Positions 9,052 through 17,762 are shown, numbered from the stretch's first letter. The stretch is 64,000 nucleotides of DNA from Trichomonas vaginalis G3 (GCF_026262505.1 NC_067207.1:34006082-34070081); one strand, 5' to 3'. Numbers and translations are program-made. The notes: a model not told the origin generated them from the sequence alone.

Positions 9052-9814
9052 TTTTGTTATAATTTTTTTATTTTGTCTTATTTTTCTATTCATTATCTTA
9101 TTTGAATAAATATTTTCGATTCACCTCATTAGTTTTCTTTGATATTCTTCTTTCTTGACAATTTGCCCCTCCTGTTATTGAGAATCGAATAGAATTTAAG
9201 AAATCAATGTATTTTAACTGAATAACAGGAGGCATAGATTTGATATTAACTTTAGGTCCAAAACTTTACAGTATTAATGATAATTTAGATGATTTATATG
9301 GATGGAAATATGAATCATGAATAGTTTTAAGATATTATTATGAAATTTAATGATGTGTCTTTTGTAAATTTATTACATTGATTTAATATTTCCATATTTT
9401 ATTTAAAAGATATGGAAATTTCAAATTTAATAATAAATTTTCCAAAAAAAATTCAAATTCTAAAATTTGAACTTCATCTTCTATTGTTTTCGTACCATAA
9501 AAATGGATTCAAAACTTTTTTGGAGAAAATCATTACCATAAAACTTCTTCTATATTGGATATTGAGCATTTTTATGTTCATACTTTATCAATATTAAGTA
9601 TAATTTTTGAAATGATTTTTAACAGAAGTATTTTTAAGGGTAATCATTTGATTTTTTACACATAATGACGAAACACACTTGATAAACCTAGTATTTTGTG
9701 ATGATTTAGTTAAATATTGAAATATGTTTTTTAAAATATCAAAATTTGTATGTGAACAAAAAATAAACAATTTAAAATGAAACATAGTGTTAAAAAAAAG
9801 TCAAATAAGATAAA
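9052..9814. other. Intergenic region between converging host genes, left arm
   Basis: About 760 bases of AT-rich DNA between the convergent acyltransferase and Raptor genes. It holds an inverted repeat CCTCCTGTTATT at 9168-9179 paired with 9221-9232, and a second inverted repeat around TTTCCATAT and ATATGGAAA at about 9390-9418. Either could act as a 3' end structure or be a tiny fold-back element. A 61-residue open frame at 9412-9597 is low complexity and not called. Confidence 0.5.
9168..9232. repeat. 65-bp element with 12-bp inverted ends (CCTCCTGTTATT)
   Basis: Perfect 12-base inverted repeat with 41 bases between the arms, in the 3' space between two convergent host genes. The mirror copy is at about 13555-13619. 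Confidence 0.6.
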
Positions 9815-11431
9815 TCAAATCATTGTTCCACAGTAGTACTTCTCTATGAAGCCATTCGATTTAACAGCTTCTATAACCATCTTAAGGATGCTACATTCCT
9901 CTTGAACTTCATCATATTTACCTTCAAGAGCCAAATTTATTAATTTAAGGACTTCTTCGTCTTTTTCTGTAGCTTTTATCTTATTTAAGTTATCTAGAAT
10001 AGCATCGTCATGCTTGTACTGCTGAATTCTTGATAGAGAAACAACAATTTGCTGTCTAACAATTGGTTCATCGTCATTTTCAAGCATTTCAAAGAGTTTA
10101 TCGAGCATATTCCTATCCTTCATCATTCCCAATAGGAAAACTGTCGATGCTCTGATGAAATACGATGAATTATCGAGGAGTGGGTAAAAATTCTGTCCGA
10201 AAGGAGGCAAATTCATCAATCTTCCAGCGGATCCGAGTAGTAATCCAAGTAATATCGATGAATATGGGGCGCATTCTTGAGCTTTTTCTACGCATACGTT
10301 CCAAATCTTTGTAAATATCGAAAGGAAGTTCCATGAGATGGCGCAAATGATGGCAAGCATTCCAGCCTTGATTTCAGAGACACTGGACTCTTTAGTGTCT
10401 TGGAACCAGAATAGCCATTGTTGTTGAAAAGGTGACATCGCGCCCGTACCGGACGATATCGACAAAATTTTTGCCAACAACAGAATTGCGGATTCTGAGG
10501 GTTTGTCCATTTCTATGATCGTCTTTGCGATATTTGAGCGGGGAGCGTAGATAGCCAAGTCTCCATGTGTATCCAAGAAGTCGCAGAGTGTTGAAACTGC
10601 TGCTTCGCAAAATTCTGCTCTTGTAATGAAGAATGAGAAGATTGGCATGACTCCGACAGTCGGGAATGACTTGAATGACTTGATGAACATCTGGAAAATC
10701 ATCGTAGCAGCTTCTTGGTCGGACATTGCGAGTGAACAATCTAATGCTGTGTCCCAGAAGAGCCATAGATCATGGCTTGATGTAGGGCGATGTTCTGGAA
10801 TTGAGATTGGATGTAAATTGAAGCTTTGCATAATGCGCATTGATAAAATAAATCCTCTAGCGAGTTGTGTCATCGCTGGGTCTTTTGCGAGTATGTCGAA
10901 GAGTGTAGCTGGTTGTGTGTCGAATGCAATTGCATCGATAAGAGCAAATAAGAATTTCTTGAGGAAATAATTTGGATGATTTGAATTTTCAGTGCCTTTG
11001 AAGACGTAGCTATGGCGACGAGTATGCCACCATACTGCTGTCTCAAATGGCGAAAGCAAACATGAGCTAAACAAATCCCATGGTGCATCTGTTGAAATTG
11101 GAAGAACTTCATTAGGAGAACATGCGAAGAAAGCGATAACATCTTGTTTCTTTTGTAAGAAGGGCAAGATATTTCCTGCTGATGGACTATCAACAATGAG
11201 ACAAAGAGGAGTTGGACAAATGTTCATCAAAGTCTCGATTTTCATTGGCTTATATTTCGAACGATCGTCTGAGAAGAAGAAAAGACTACCATCAGCTGTA
11301 GGCGGTAAACAGCCTTGACCGAAGTAATGAATGATTAATCGTTCTGTTTTTGCGTTTTGACTGTAAATTTTAATAACTTCGTTGATCCTCCTGGCAATAA
11401 AATCAGCGAAGTTATTAAAATTTACAGTCAA
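9815..11431 (-). CDS. Raptor (TORC1 scaffold) homologue, 5'-truncated copy on the left arm
   Basis: Raptor presents substrates to the TOR kinase. The reading frame opens inside the Raptor N-terminal caspase-like domain: RLIIHYFGQGCLPPTADG matches the conserved LFHYNGHG region, followed by DAPWDLFSSCLLSPFETAVW, the LFTSCLTTPI block of the family. IMQSFNLHPISIPEHRPT followed by LWLFWDTALD matches the IMRSYNCTPVSSP and WDLALD block, and SPFQQQWLFWF matches the FFTEQLTAFEVWL helix. HEAT-like helices fill the rest. Raptors usually exceed 1,000 residues with C-terminal WD40 repeats; this ends near residue 538 without them and lacks the start, which falls at the palindrome centre. The first residues of the listed frame are antisense to the other copy and not native. 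Confidence 0.7.
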   Translation of the reverse strand: MTVNFNNFADFIARRINEVIKIYSQNAKTERLIIHYFGQGCLPPTADGSLFFFSDDRSKYKPMKIETLMNICPTPLCLIVDSPSAGNILPFLQKKQDVIAFFACSPNEVLPISTDAPWDLFSSCLLSPFETAVWWHTRRHSYVFKGTENSNHPNYFLKKFLFALIDAIAFDTQPATLFDILAKDPAMTQLARGFILSMRIMQSFNLHPISIPEHRPTSSHDLWLFWDTALDCSLAMSDQEAATMIFQMFIKSFKSFPTVGVMPIFSFFITRAEFCEAAVSTLCDFLDTHGDLAIYAPRSNIAKTIIEMDKPSESAILLLAKILSISSGTGAMSPFQQQWLFWFQDTKESSVSEIKAGMLAIICAISWNFLSIFTKIWNVCVEKAQECAPYSSILLGLLLGSAGRLMNLPPFGQNFYPLLDNSSYFIRASTVFLLGMMKDRNMLDKLFEMLENDDEPIVRQQIVVSLSRIQQYKHDDAILDNLNKIKATEKDEEVLKLINLALEGKYDEVQEECSILKMVIEAVKSNGFIEKYYCGTMI

Positions 11432-12973
11432 AACGCAAAAACAGAACGATTAATCATTCATTACTTCGGTCAAGGCTGTTTACCGCCTACAGCTGATGGT
11501 AGTCTTTTCTTCTTCTCAGACGATCGTTCGAAATATAAGCCAATGAAAATCGAGACTTTGATGAACATTTGTCCAACTCCTCTTTGTCTCATTGTTGATA
11601 GTCCATCAGCAGGAAATATCTTGCCCTTCTTACAAAAGAAACAAGATGTTATCGCTTTCTTCGCATGTTCTCCTAATGAAGTTCTTCCAATTTCAACAGA
11701 TGCACCATGGGATTTGTTTAGCTCATGTTTGCTTTCGCCATTTGAGACAGCAGTATGGTGGCATACTCGTCGCCATAGCTACGTCTTCAAAGGCACTGAA
11801 AATTCAAATCATCCAAATTATTTCCTCAAGAAATTCTTATTTGCTCTTATCGATGCAATTGCATTCGACACACAACCAGCTACACTCTTCGACATACTCG
11901 CAAAAGACCCAGCGATGACACAACTCGCTAGAGGATTTATTTTATCAATGCGCATTATGCAAAGCTTCAATTTACATCCAATCTCAATTCCAGAACATCG
12001 CCCTACATCAAGCCATGATCTATGGCTCTTCTGGGACACAGCATTAGATTGTTCACTCGCAATGTCCGACCAAGAAGCTGCTACGATGATTTTCCAGATG
12101 TTCATCAAGTCATTCAAGTCATTCCCGACTGTCGGAGTCATGCCAATCTTCTCATTCTTCATTACAAGAGCAGAATTTTGCGAAGCAGCAGTTTCAACAC
12201 TCTGCGACTTCTTGGATACACATGGAGACTTGGCTATCTACGCTCCCCGCTCAAATATCGCAAAGACGATCATAGAAATGGACAAACCCTCAGAATCCGC
12301 AATTCTGTTGTTGGCAAAAATTTTGTCGATATCGTCCGGTACGGGCGCGATGTCACCTTTTCAACAACAATGGCTATTCTGGTTCCAAGACACTAAAGAG
12401 TCCAGTGTCTCTGAAATCAAGGCTGGAATGCTTGCCATCATTTGCGCCATCTCATGGAACTTCCTTTCGATATTTACAAAGATTTGGAACGTATGCGTAG
12501 AAAAAGCTCAAGAATGCGCCCCATATTCATCGATATTACTTGGATTACTACTCGGATCCGCTGGAAGATTGATGAATTTGCCTCCTTTCGGACAGAATTT
12601 TTACCCACTCCTCGATAATTCATCGTATTTCATCAGAGCATCGACAGTTTTCCTATTGGGAATGATGAAGGATAGGAATATGCTCGATAAACTCTTTGAA
12701 ATGCTTGAAAATGACGATGAACCAATTGTTAGACAGCAAATTGTTGTTTCTCTATCAAGAATTCAGCAGTACAAGCATGACGATGCTATTCTAGATAACT
12801 TAAATAAGATAAAAGCTACAGAAAAAGACGAAGAAGTCCTTAAATTAATAAATTTGGCTCTTGAAGGTAAATATGATGAAGTTCAAGAGGAATGTAGCAT
12901 CCTTAAGATGGTTATAGAAGCTGTTAAATCGAATGGCTTCATAGAGAAGTACTACTGTGGAACAATGATTTGA
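11357..12973 (+). CDS. Raptor (TORC1 scaffold) homologue, 5'-truncated copy on the right arm
   Basis: Mirror image of the copy at 9815-11431 with identical sequence from about residue 17 on; the few residues read from the unpaired centre differ (FVDPPGNKISEV here, ADFIARRINEV there). The two genes point away from each other and share the palindrome centre as their 5' ends, so neither has its own promoter or native start codon in the window (the frame opens with a TTG). Functional expression is doubtful; a full-length parent locus elsewhere is expected. Confidence 0.7.
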   Translation: MTVNFNNFVDPPGNKISEVIKIYSQNAKTERLIIHYFGQGCLPPTADGSLFFFSDDRSKYKPMKIETLMNICPTPLCLIVDSPSAGNILPFLQKKQDVIAFFACSPNEVLPISTDAPWDLFSSCLLSPFETAVWWHTRRHSYVFKGTENSNHPNYFLKKFLFALIDAIAFDTQPATLFDILAKDPAMTQLARGFILSMRIMQSFNLHPISIPEHRPTSSHDLWLFWDTALDCSLAMSDQEAATMIFQMFIKSFKSFPTVGVMPIFSFFITRAEFCEAAVSTLCDFLDTHGDLAIYAPRSNIAKTIIEMDKPSESAILLLAKILSISSGTGAMSPFQQQWLFWFQDTKESSVSEIKAGMLAIICAISWNFLSIFTKIWNVCVEKAQECAPYSSILLGLLLGSAGRLMNLPPFGQNFYPLLDNSSYFIRASTVFLLGMMKDRNMLDKLFEMLENDDEPIVRQQIVVSLSRIQQYKHDDAILDNLNKIKATEKDEEVLKLINLALEGKYDEVQEECSILKMVIEAVKSNGFIEKYYCGTMI

Positions 12974-13735
12974 TTTATCTTATTTGACTTTTTTTAACAC
13001 TATGTTTCATTTTAAATTGTTTATTTTTTGTTCACATACAAATTTTGATATTTTAAAAAACATATTTCAATATTTAACTAAATCATCACAAAATACTAGG
13101 TTTATCAAGTGTGTTTCGTCATTATGTGTAAAAAATCAAATGATTACCCTTAAAAATACTTCTGTTAAAAATCATTTCAAAAATTATACTTAATATTGAT
13201 AAAGTATGAACATAAAAATGCTCAATATCCAATATAGAAGAAGTTTTATGGTAATGATTTTCTCCAAAAAAGTTTTGAATCCATTTTTATGGTACGAAAA
13301 CAATAGAAGATGAAGTTCAAATTTTAGAATTTGAATTTTTTTTGGAAAATTTATTATTAAATTTGAAATTTCCATATCTTTTAAATAAAATATGGAAATA
13401 TTAAATCAATGTAATAAATTTACAAAAGACACATCATTAAATTTCATAATAATATCTTAAAACTATTCATGATTCATATTTCCATCCATATAAATCATCT
13501 AAATTATCATTAATACTGTAAAGTTTTGGACCTAAAGTTAATATCAAATCTATGCCTCCTGTTATTCAGTTAAAATACATTGATTTCTTAAATTCTATTC
13601 GATTCTCAATAACAGGAGGGGCAAATTGTCAAGAAAGAAGAATATCAAAGAAAACTAATGAGGTGAATCGAAAATATTTATTCAAATAAGATAATGAATA
13701 GAAAAATAAGACAAAATAAAAAAATTATAACAAAA
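12974..13735. other. Intergenic region, right arm (mirror of 9052-9814)
   Basis: Inverted copy of the left-arm intergenic DNA, including both inverted repeats. It differs visibly only by one base in an A/T run close to the Raptor stop codon. Confidence 0.5.
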
Positions 13736-14974
13736 TTATTGATGAATTATTTTTGTGAGGTTGGTAAAGGCTTCTTTAACTGTCATGTCAGGCTTTAATT
13801 CTTTAATGCAGTAGTTTACAGCATTCTTGAACTTTTCTGCTTCTTTGAAGCTTGTAATATAAGGAGAAGTGTAGATTCTGGCCCTGAAAATATCATTAAC
13901 GAGTGTTGATGATATTGACATTCCTCCTGGTGGATAAGGACCTTTGCAAATTGAAGTTGCAATTTGAGCATCAGTAATATCGCCTCCTGTAGTCATTTTA
14001 CCAATGTTTGTAACACTTACAGAGCCAGTCATTGCTGGTGGATATGTTCCTTTGTATAAATGATTAATAGATCTTAATGCTTCGCCATTCTTTAATTTTT
14101 CTTGCATATCCTTACGGAGTAAAGCACCCAATTCATCAATAGTCAATTTAGCATACTTTGTAGCGATGTTTGTATGTGCATCAGCAACAATTAAACTATC
14201 AATGTTGCAATGACTCCAATCTGGGTTTTTCATGTATCTTCTGGCATCAACAGCAAGTTGGCTGGCAATAGAAGTTAACATTTTGTTGTATGCTGAAGCA
14301 GAAAGTGTTGCCGCAAGCATCATTTTTTCTGTAACTTTCGACATCTTTTCTTTGATTGGAAATTCAATCAATGTGTAAATTGCATATTCCTTTTCTTGTT
14401 TCTTGCGATAATTTCTGATTGGAGTAGTCATCGTTGAAATTTTGCCATTTGCGTTAGCTAATTGATCAGAAAGTGCATCAATTATTGATGTATGGATTTT
14501 GGCTTGAGGATCTTTTGGTGTTTCTCGTCCACACAAATGATCCAAAAGCATCTTCATGTATCCGCCATCTGATGACGAATGATTGCAATTAAATATAACT
14601 GTGTCCTTATTATAGCATATTGATGCTAAGCGTGTTGACTCAGGAATTGTATAATTTTTGGCAACAAATTTATTTGCTTCTTCTAAATGAGGAAACTTAT
14701 CAGGAATTTGATAAGTTGGACATGGCTGATCTGTGTAAACATAATTCTTACCATCAAACAATGTTCGACAGCCTATGCATTTTTTAGAAATTTCATTGAC
14801 AATTTCTGAAACTTTATTGTTCTTTACCTTAACAGCAAGCTGAACATAGCATCCAACAGATAATTGGAGCTTTTCAAAAGCATTAGGAAGCATGGTTGAT
14901 GGCCCAATCATCAAAAAAGAATAAAAAAAAATTGTTGATGGTATTCGATCAACAATTTTATCGCAGATATCCAT
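13736..14974 (-). CDS. Condensation-domain-like acyltransferase, right-arm copy
   Basis: Predicted protein identical to that at 7813-9051, including NHSSSDGG at residues 131-138. Same uncertainty over the start (first ATG or MIGPSTM). Identity of long coding regions on the two arms points to a recent event, ongoing conversion or an assembly fold-back. Confidence 0.6.
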   Translation of the reverse strand: MDICDKIVDRIPSTIFFYSFLMIGPSTMLPNAFEKLQLSVGCYVQLAVKVKNNKVSEIVNEISKKCIGCRTLFDGKNYVYTDQPCPTYQIPDKFPHLEEANKFVAKNYTIPESTRLASICYNKDTVIFNCNHSSSDGGYMKMLLDHLCGRETPKDPQAKIHTSIIDALSDQLANANGKISTMTTPIRNYRKKQEKEYAIYTLIEFPIKEKMSKVTEKMMLAATLSASAYNKMLTSIASQLAVDARRYMKNPDWSHCNIDSLIVADAHTNIATKYAKLTIDELGALLRKDMQEKLKNGEALRSINHLYKGTYPPAMTGSVSVTNIGKMTTGGDITDAQIATSICKGPYPPGGMSISSTLVNDIFRARIYTSPYITSFKEAEKFKNAVNYCIKELKPDMTVKEAFTNLTKIIHQ

Positions 14975-15117
14975 AAATTCTCTTCTTCATGCGAGCAAGA
15001 GGTTATTCAAAGCTAATCATAAAAATTTTGAAATTTTATCGAAGATATTAATAAACATTTAGGTTAAGTGTAAACAAAAAGTAGTAGAAACTTAATAAAC
15101 AACTATTCTTAATCATC

Positions 15118-15486
15118 TTATATTGAAACAACACGCCATATTTGATTGAATCTTCCATGTTTTGGAAATGGAATGATATCTGTATCTTGGACTATTTTTT
15201 CTGCCCTAATATCAAGAACTAAGCCATTGGCATTTGAAATAGTACCGTCAGAATTTATATGATAAATTTGTTTGCTATCGCTAGTCCTTGGGGTGAAAAC
15301 AAGGGGATCTTCATTTGTTAGTAAATGACCTGTTTTAAGAGAAATGATGTTATTGTCTTGAATAAGGAATTGTTGGTTTATTGTGTTAATATAAGTACCA
15401 AGAACAGCTTTTTCAACGCCATCTGGGCCAATCTTCACTGACAAACAAAAATCTGGTCGAGAACTGCATAAGATTGAGCATCTCAT
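15118..15486 (-). CDS. Small ricin-type beta-trefoil lectin-like protein, right-arm copy
   Basis: Identical to the protein at 7301-7669 and followed outward by the same promoter-like sequence (mirror TCATAT at 15498-15503). It lies about 135 bases from the poly(A) border of element B, so both copies face an element end at the same host position. Confidence 0.6.
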   Translation of the reverse strand: MRCSILCSSRPDFCLSVKIGPDGVEKAVLGTYINTINQQFLIQDNNIISLKTGHLLTNEDPLVFTPRTSDSKQIYHINSDGTISNANGLVLDIRAEKIVQDTDIIPFPKHGRFNQIWRVVSI

Positions 15487-15613
15487 GATAATATAAAATA
15501 TGAAATTGAGAAAATTTTTGTTCCGTACCGAAAAGGGTCACTAGAAAAAGTGACAAAAAGTGACACTTACTCTTATTTTTCGCGCCAAAATTCGAAAGGG
15601 TTTTTAATATAAT

Positions 15614-15620
<7 letters not shown>

Positions 15621-15680
<60 letters not shown>
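15621..15680. repeat. Poly(A) run at the left end of element B
   Basis: About 60 A residues directly between the host arm and the GGGAGTGGGGCTTCC start of the first hairpin. It mirrors the poly(T) at the right ends of A and B. The length is likely unstable. Confidence 0.7.
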
Positions 15681-15683
<3 letters not shown>

Positions 15684-15687
15684 AGTG

Positions 15688-15718
15688 GGGCTTCCAGGCA
15701 CTTCGTGCCTTCTAGCCC
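15688..15718 (+). repeat. 31-nt modular hairpin, GGCAC/GTGCC variant
   Basis: Outer stem GGGCT/AGCCC, internal loop TCCA/TTCT, inner stem GGCAC/GTGCC, loop TTC. Directly follows the poly(A) and GGAGTG. Confidence 0.8.
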
Positions 15719-15759
15719 TGAGGATGAATGAGTATAATGAAGTTTTTTTTTTTTTGGGT

Positions 15760-15790
15760 GGGCTTCCAGGGGCTGCGCCCCTTCTAGCCC
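15760..15790 (+). repeat. 31-nt modular hairpin, GGGGC/GCCCC variant
   Basis: Same geometry with inner stem GGGGC/GCCCC and loop TGC, preceded by its own T-rich run. Both sides of the stem differ from the neighbour 70 bases away while pairing is kept. Confidence 0.8.
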
Positions 15791-15866
15791 ACATAAATGA
15801 AGTTTTTATATACGGGTCTTCCAGGAGCTTTTCACAAAATATATATGTTTTCATGTTTTGTCAAGA

Positions 15867-16083
15867 CTTCTTCTTCGTAAATGTTTTGTCAAGACTTCTT
15901 CGTAAATGTTTTGTCAAGACTTCTTCTTCGTAAATGTTTTGTCAAGACTTCTTCGTAAATGTTTTGTCAAGACTTCTTCGTAAATGTTTTGTCAAGACTT
16001 CTTCGTAAATGTTTTGTCAAGACTTCTTCGTAAATGTTTTGTCAAGACTTCTTCGTAAATGTTTTGTCAAGACTTCTTCGTAA
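15867..16083 (+). repeat. 25-bp minisatellite (CGTAAATGTTTTGTCAAGAC + TTCTT)
   Basis: About nine tandem copies, some with an added TTC, in the left end of element B. Similar units occur at 26110-26170, in inverted form around 27310-27350 and at 39340-40300. Confidence 0.85.
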
Positions 16084-16112
16084 CGAGTGTAAATGAACCA
16101 AAAATAATGTTT

Positions 16113-16160
16113 AGGTGAAGAGGTGAGATTTCACCTGTTTTTTCACCTCTTTTTTCACCT
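16113..16160 (+). repeat. 48-nt five-box module, AGGTGA dialect
   Basis: Boxes of 8 nt at offsets 1, 9, 17, 29 and 41: AGGTGAAG, AGGTGAGA, then three TTTCACCT-type boxes with 4-nt spacers after boxes 3 and 4. Preceded by ACCAAAAATAATGTTT. Confidence 0.8.
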
Positions 16161-16164
16161 CGTG

Positions 16165-16315
16165 AATTTGTCATGATTTCATCGTAAAGACTTTGTCAAG
16201 ACTTCATCGTAAAGACTTTGTCAAGACTTCATCGTAAAGACTTTGTCAAGACTTCATCGTAAAGACTTTGTCAAGACTTCTTCGTAAAGACTTTGTCAAG
16301 ACTTCTTCGTAACGA
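16165..16315 (+). repeat. 25-bp minisatellite (CGTAAAGACTTTGTCAAGAC + TTCAT)
   Basis: About six tandem units related to the array at 15867 but with AAAGACTTTG in place of AAATGTTTTG. It lies between two 48-nt modules. Confidence 0.8.
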
Positions 16316-16341
16316 GTGTAAATGAACCAAAAATAATGTTT

Positions 16342-16389
16342 AGGTGAAGAGGTGAGATTTCACCTGTTTTTTCACCTCTTTTTTCACCC
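16342..16389 (+). repeat. 48-nt five-box module, AGGTGA dialect
   Basis: Same layout as 16113; the last box reads TTTCACCC. Preceded by the same AACCAAAAATAATGTTT. Confidence 0.8.
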
Positions 16390-16427
16390 GTTGAATTTTC
16401 ATGAAATTTACACCAAAAATAATGTTT

Positions 16428-16475
16428 AGGTGAAGAGGTGAGATTTCACCTGTTTTTTCACCTAATTTTTCACCC
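16428..16475 (+). repeat. 48-nt five-box module, AGGTGA dialect
   Basis: Third copy; the last box is TTTCACCC and the spacer before it is AATT. It follows ACACCAAAAATAATGTTT. Confidence 0.8.
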
Positions 16476-16513
16476 GTTGAATTTTCATGAAATTTACACC
16501 AAAAATATATTTT

Positions 16514-16562
16514 AGGTGAAGAGGTGAGATTTCACCTGTTTTTTCACCTAATTTTTCACCCT
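16514..16562 (+). repeat. 48-nt five-box module, AGGTGA dialect
   Basis: Fourth copy, preceded by the alternative flank ACCAAAAATATATTTT that also precedes most internal copies. Confidence 0.75.
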
Positions 16563-16734
16563 CTCGAAAATCATGAAATTTACACCAAAAATATACTACT
16601 AGGGTCATTTACGAAGAAATCTCAACAAAGTCTTTACGATGAAATCTTGACAAAACATAGACAAGAAAGTTCATGAGAAATTAGATGAAGAAGTCTTAAC
16701 AAAGTCTTTACGAAGAAATTCATGAAAATTCAAG

Positions 16735-16782
16735 AGGTGAGAAATGAGGTGAAAAAAGAGGTGAAATCTCACCTCTTCACCT
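16735..16782 (-). repeat. 48-nt five-box module, AGGTGA dialect, inverted
   Basis: Fifth copy of the left end in the opposite orientation, followed by AAAATATATTTTTGGGTCAT, the reverse of the conserved flank. Confidence 0.8.
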
Positions 16783-16943
16783 AAAATATATTTTTGGGTC
16801 ATTTACGAAGAAATCTCAACAAAGTCTTTACGAAGAAATCTCAACAAAGTCTTTACGAAGAAATCTCAACAAAGTCTTTACGAAGAAGTCACAATAAACA
16901 TCTGTCACTTTTCAGGAAAAAACATTTTTATTATATATATAAA

Positions 16944-17762
16944 ATGAATTTTACAAAACCACCGTTACCGTTCTTTGGAAATAAGAGTAAATGTAAAGAT
17001 ATTATATTGAGAGAACTTAAGAAACTACCGAATGGTCTAACATTTGTAGATTTGTTCGGTGGAAGTTTCTATATATCCCATTTATGTCATACAATATTCC
17101 CAGACTCAAAGATTATATGCAATGACTTCGACAACTATATGGACCGTCTCAAACATATACCAGACACAAACAATATATTGAAAGAGTTAAAAGAAAAGAT
17201 ACCTATAGGTAAGATGGAACGTATACCATTAGATAAGAAAAATATTGTGAGAGAGGTTTTGAAAAAAGCAGAATATATAGACTGGAATAGTATATCTGCT
17301 AGACTATTATATAGTGGTGCTATAAGAGTTCATGACATTGAAACACTTATGTCAAAAGTTTTATATCTTAACTATACAAATGTTTTCAAAGAGGACATAG
17401 AAAAATATATTGAGGGTATAGAGTTTGTGAGATGTCATTGGACAGAGTTGTATGAAAAATATAAAGACAAGGAAAATGTTTTCTTTATAGTGGACCCGCC
17501 GTTCTATAACACATGGGATTTTCAATACCAAGTAGACTGGACTTTGAGAGACTCTTTAGAAACTTTAGACGTTTTACATAACCATCCATGCTTTTACTTT
17601 ACATCCGATAAAAGTGGTTTGGAAAGTGTCATGAGATGGTTAGAGGACATACATGACTATGAGTTTAGATACGATAAGATAGAATATGAGAGAGGTCCTA
17701 TAAACCGGAGAAAGTGTCATAACAAAGAAATTTTACTAGTAAGTAAATGTGGTTTGAAATAG
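16944..17762 (+). CDS. N6-adenine DNA methyltransferase (Dam/D12 class), 272 residues
   Basis: Transfers a methyl group from AdoMet to the N6 of adenine in DNA. Motifs in the expected order for the D12 class: PFFGNKS at 9-15, FVDLFGGS at 34-41 (AdoMet binding), ICNDFDN near 58-64, and the catalytic DPPF at 184-187 in the IVDPPFYNT context. The length is close to Dam (about 270-280). The start was chosen at the ATG after TTATATATATAAA, since the upstream extension reads through terminal repeats. First gene of element B; the start of the 43-residue gene overlaps its last 16 bases. It could mark element DNA or protect it from a nuclease; the target site cannot be read from sequence. Confidence 0.85.
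   Translation: MNFTKPPLPFFGNKSKCKDIILRELKKLPNGLTFVDLFGGSFYISHLCHTIFPDSKIICNDFDNYMDRLKHIPDTNNILKELKEKIPIGKMERIPLDKKNIVREVLKKAEYIDWNSISARLLYSGAIRVHDIETLMSKVLYLNYTNVFKEDIEKYIEGIEFVRCHWTELYEKYKDKENVFFIVDPPFYNTWDFQYQVDWTLRDSLETLDVLHNHPCFYFTSDKSGLESVMRWLEDIHDYEFRYDKIEYERGPINRRKCHNKEILLVSKCGLK

Larger units (their letters stand above)
7168..15620. repeat. 8.4-kb near-perfect palindrome (host spacer 1)
   Basis: Every gene from 7301 to about 11380 recurs in mirror image from about 11408 to 15486 with identical predicted proteins. Paired coordinates sum to 22787 in the outer part and 22788 nearer the centre, so the arms differ by about one base, in an A/T run near 9790 and 12990. The unpaired centre is only about 25 bases (near 11382-11408). 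The arms end where the poly(T) and poly(A) borders of elements A and B begin. This is either a very young or gene-converted inverted duplication, or an assembly fold-back. Confidence 0.85.
15681..16900. repeat. Left terminal inverted repeat of element B
   Basis: Reverse complement of material at about 39340-40560. It contains two 31-nt hairpins, two 25-bp minisatellites and five 48-nt modules. A stretch with GACAAGAAAGTTCATGAGAA at about 16656 is also found in the KilA-N gene near 25731, so gene pieces are mixed into the repeat. No complete gene is present. Confidence 0.7.

Noticed and set aside
9412-9597. 61-residue open frame in the host intergenic region (mirror at 13190-13375)
   Set aside because: Low-complexity Ile/Leu/Lys/Phe sequence expected by chance in DNA this AT-rich; no neighbour or promoter support.
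10392-12396. Several 108-124-residue frames opposite or within the Raptor genes
   Set aside because: Shadow frames of the conserved Raptor coding sequence, duplicated only because the palindrome duplicates everything.
15573-15854. Frame with a long poly-phenylalanine run across the poly(A)/(T) border
   Set aside because: Translation of a homopolymer; not a gene.
15867-16083. CRISPR array
   Set aside because: The 25-bp units are directly adjacent without unique spacers and no cas-like gene is present; it is a minisatellite.
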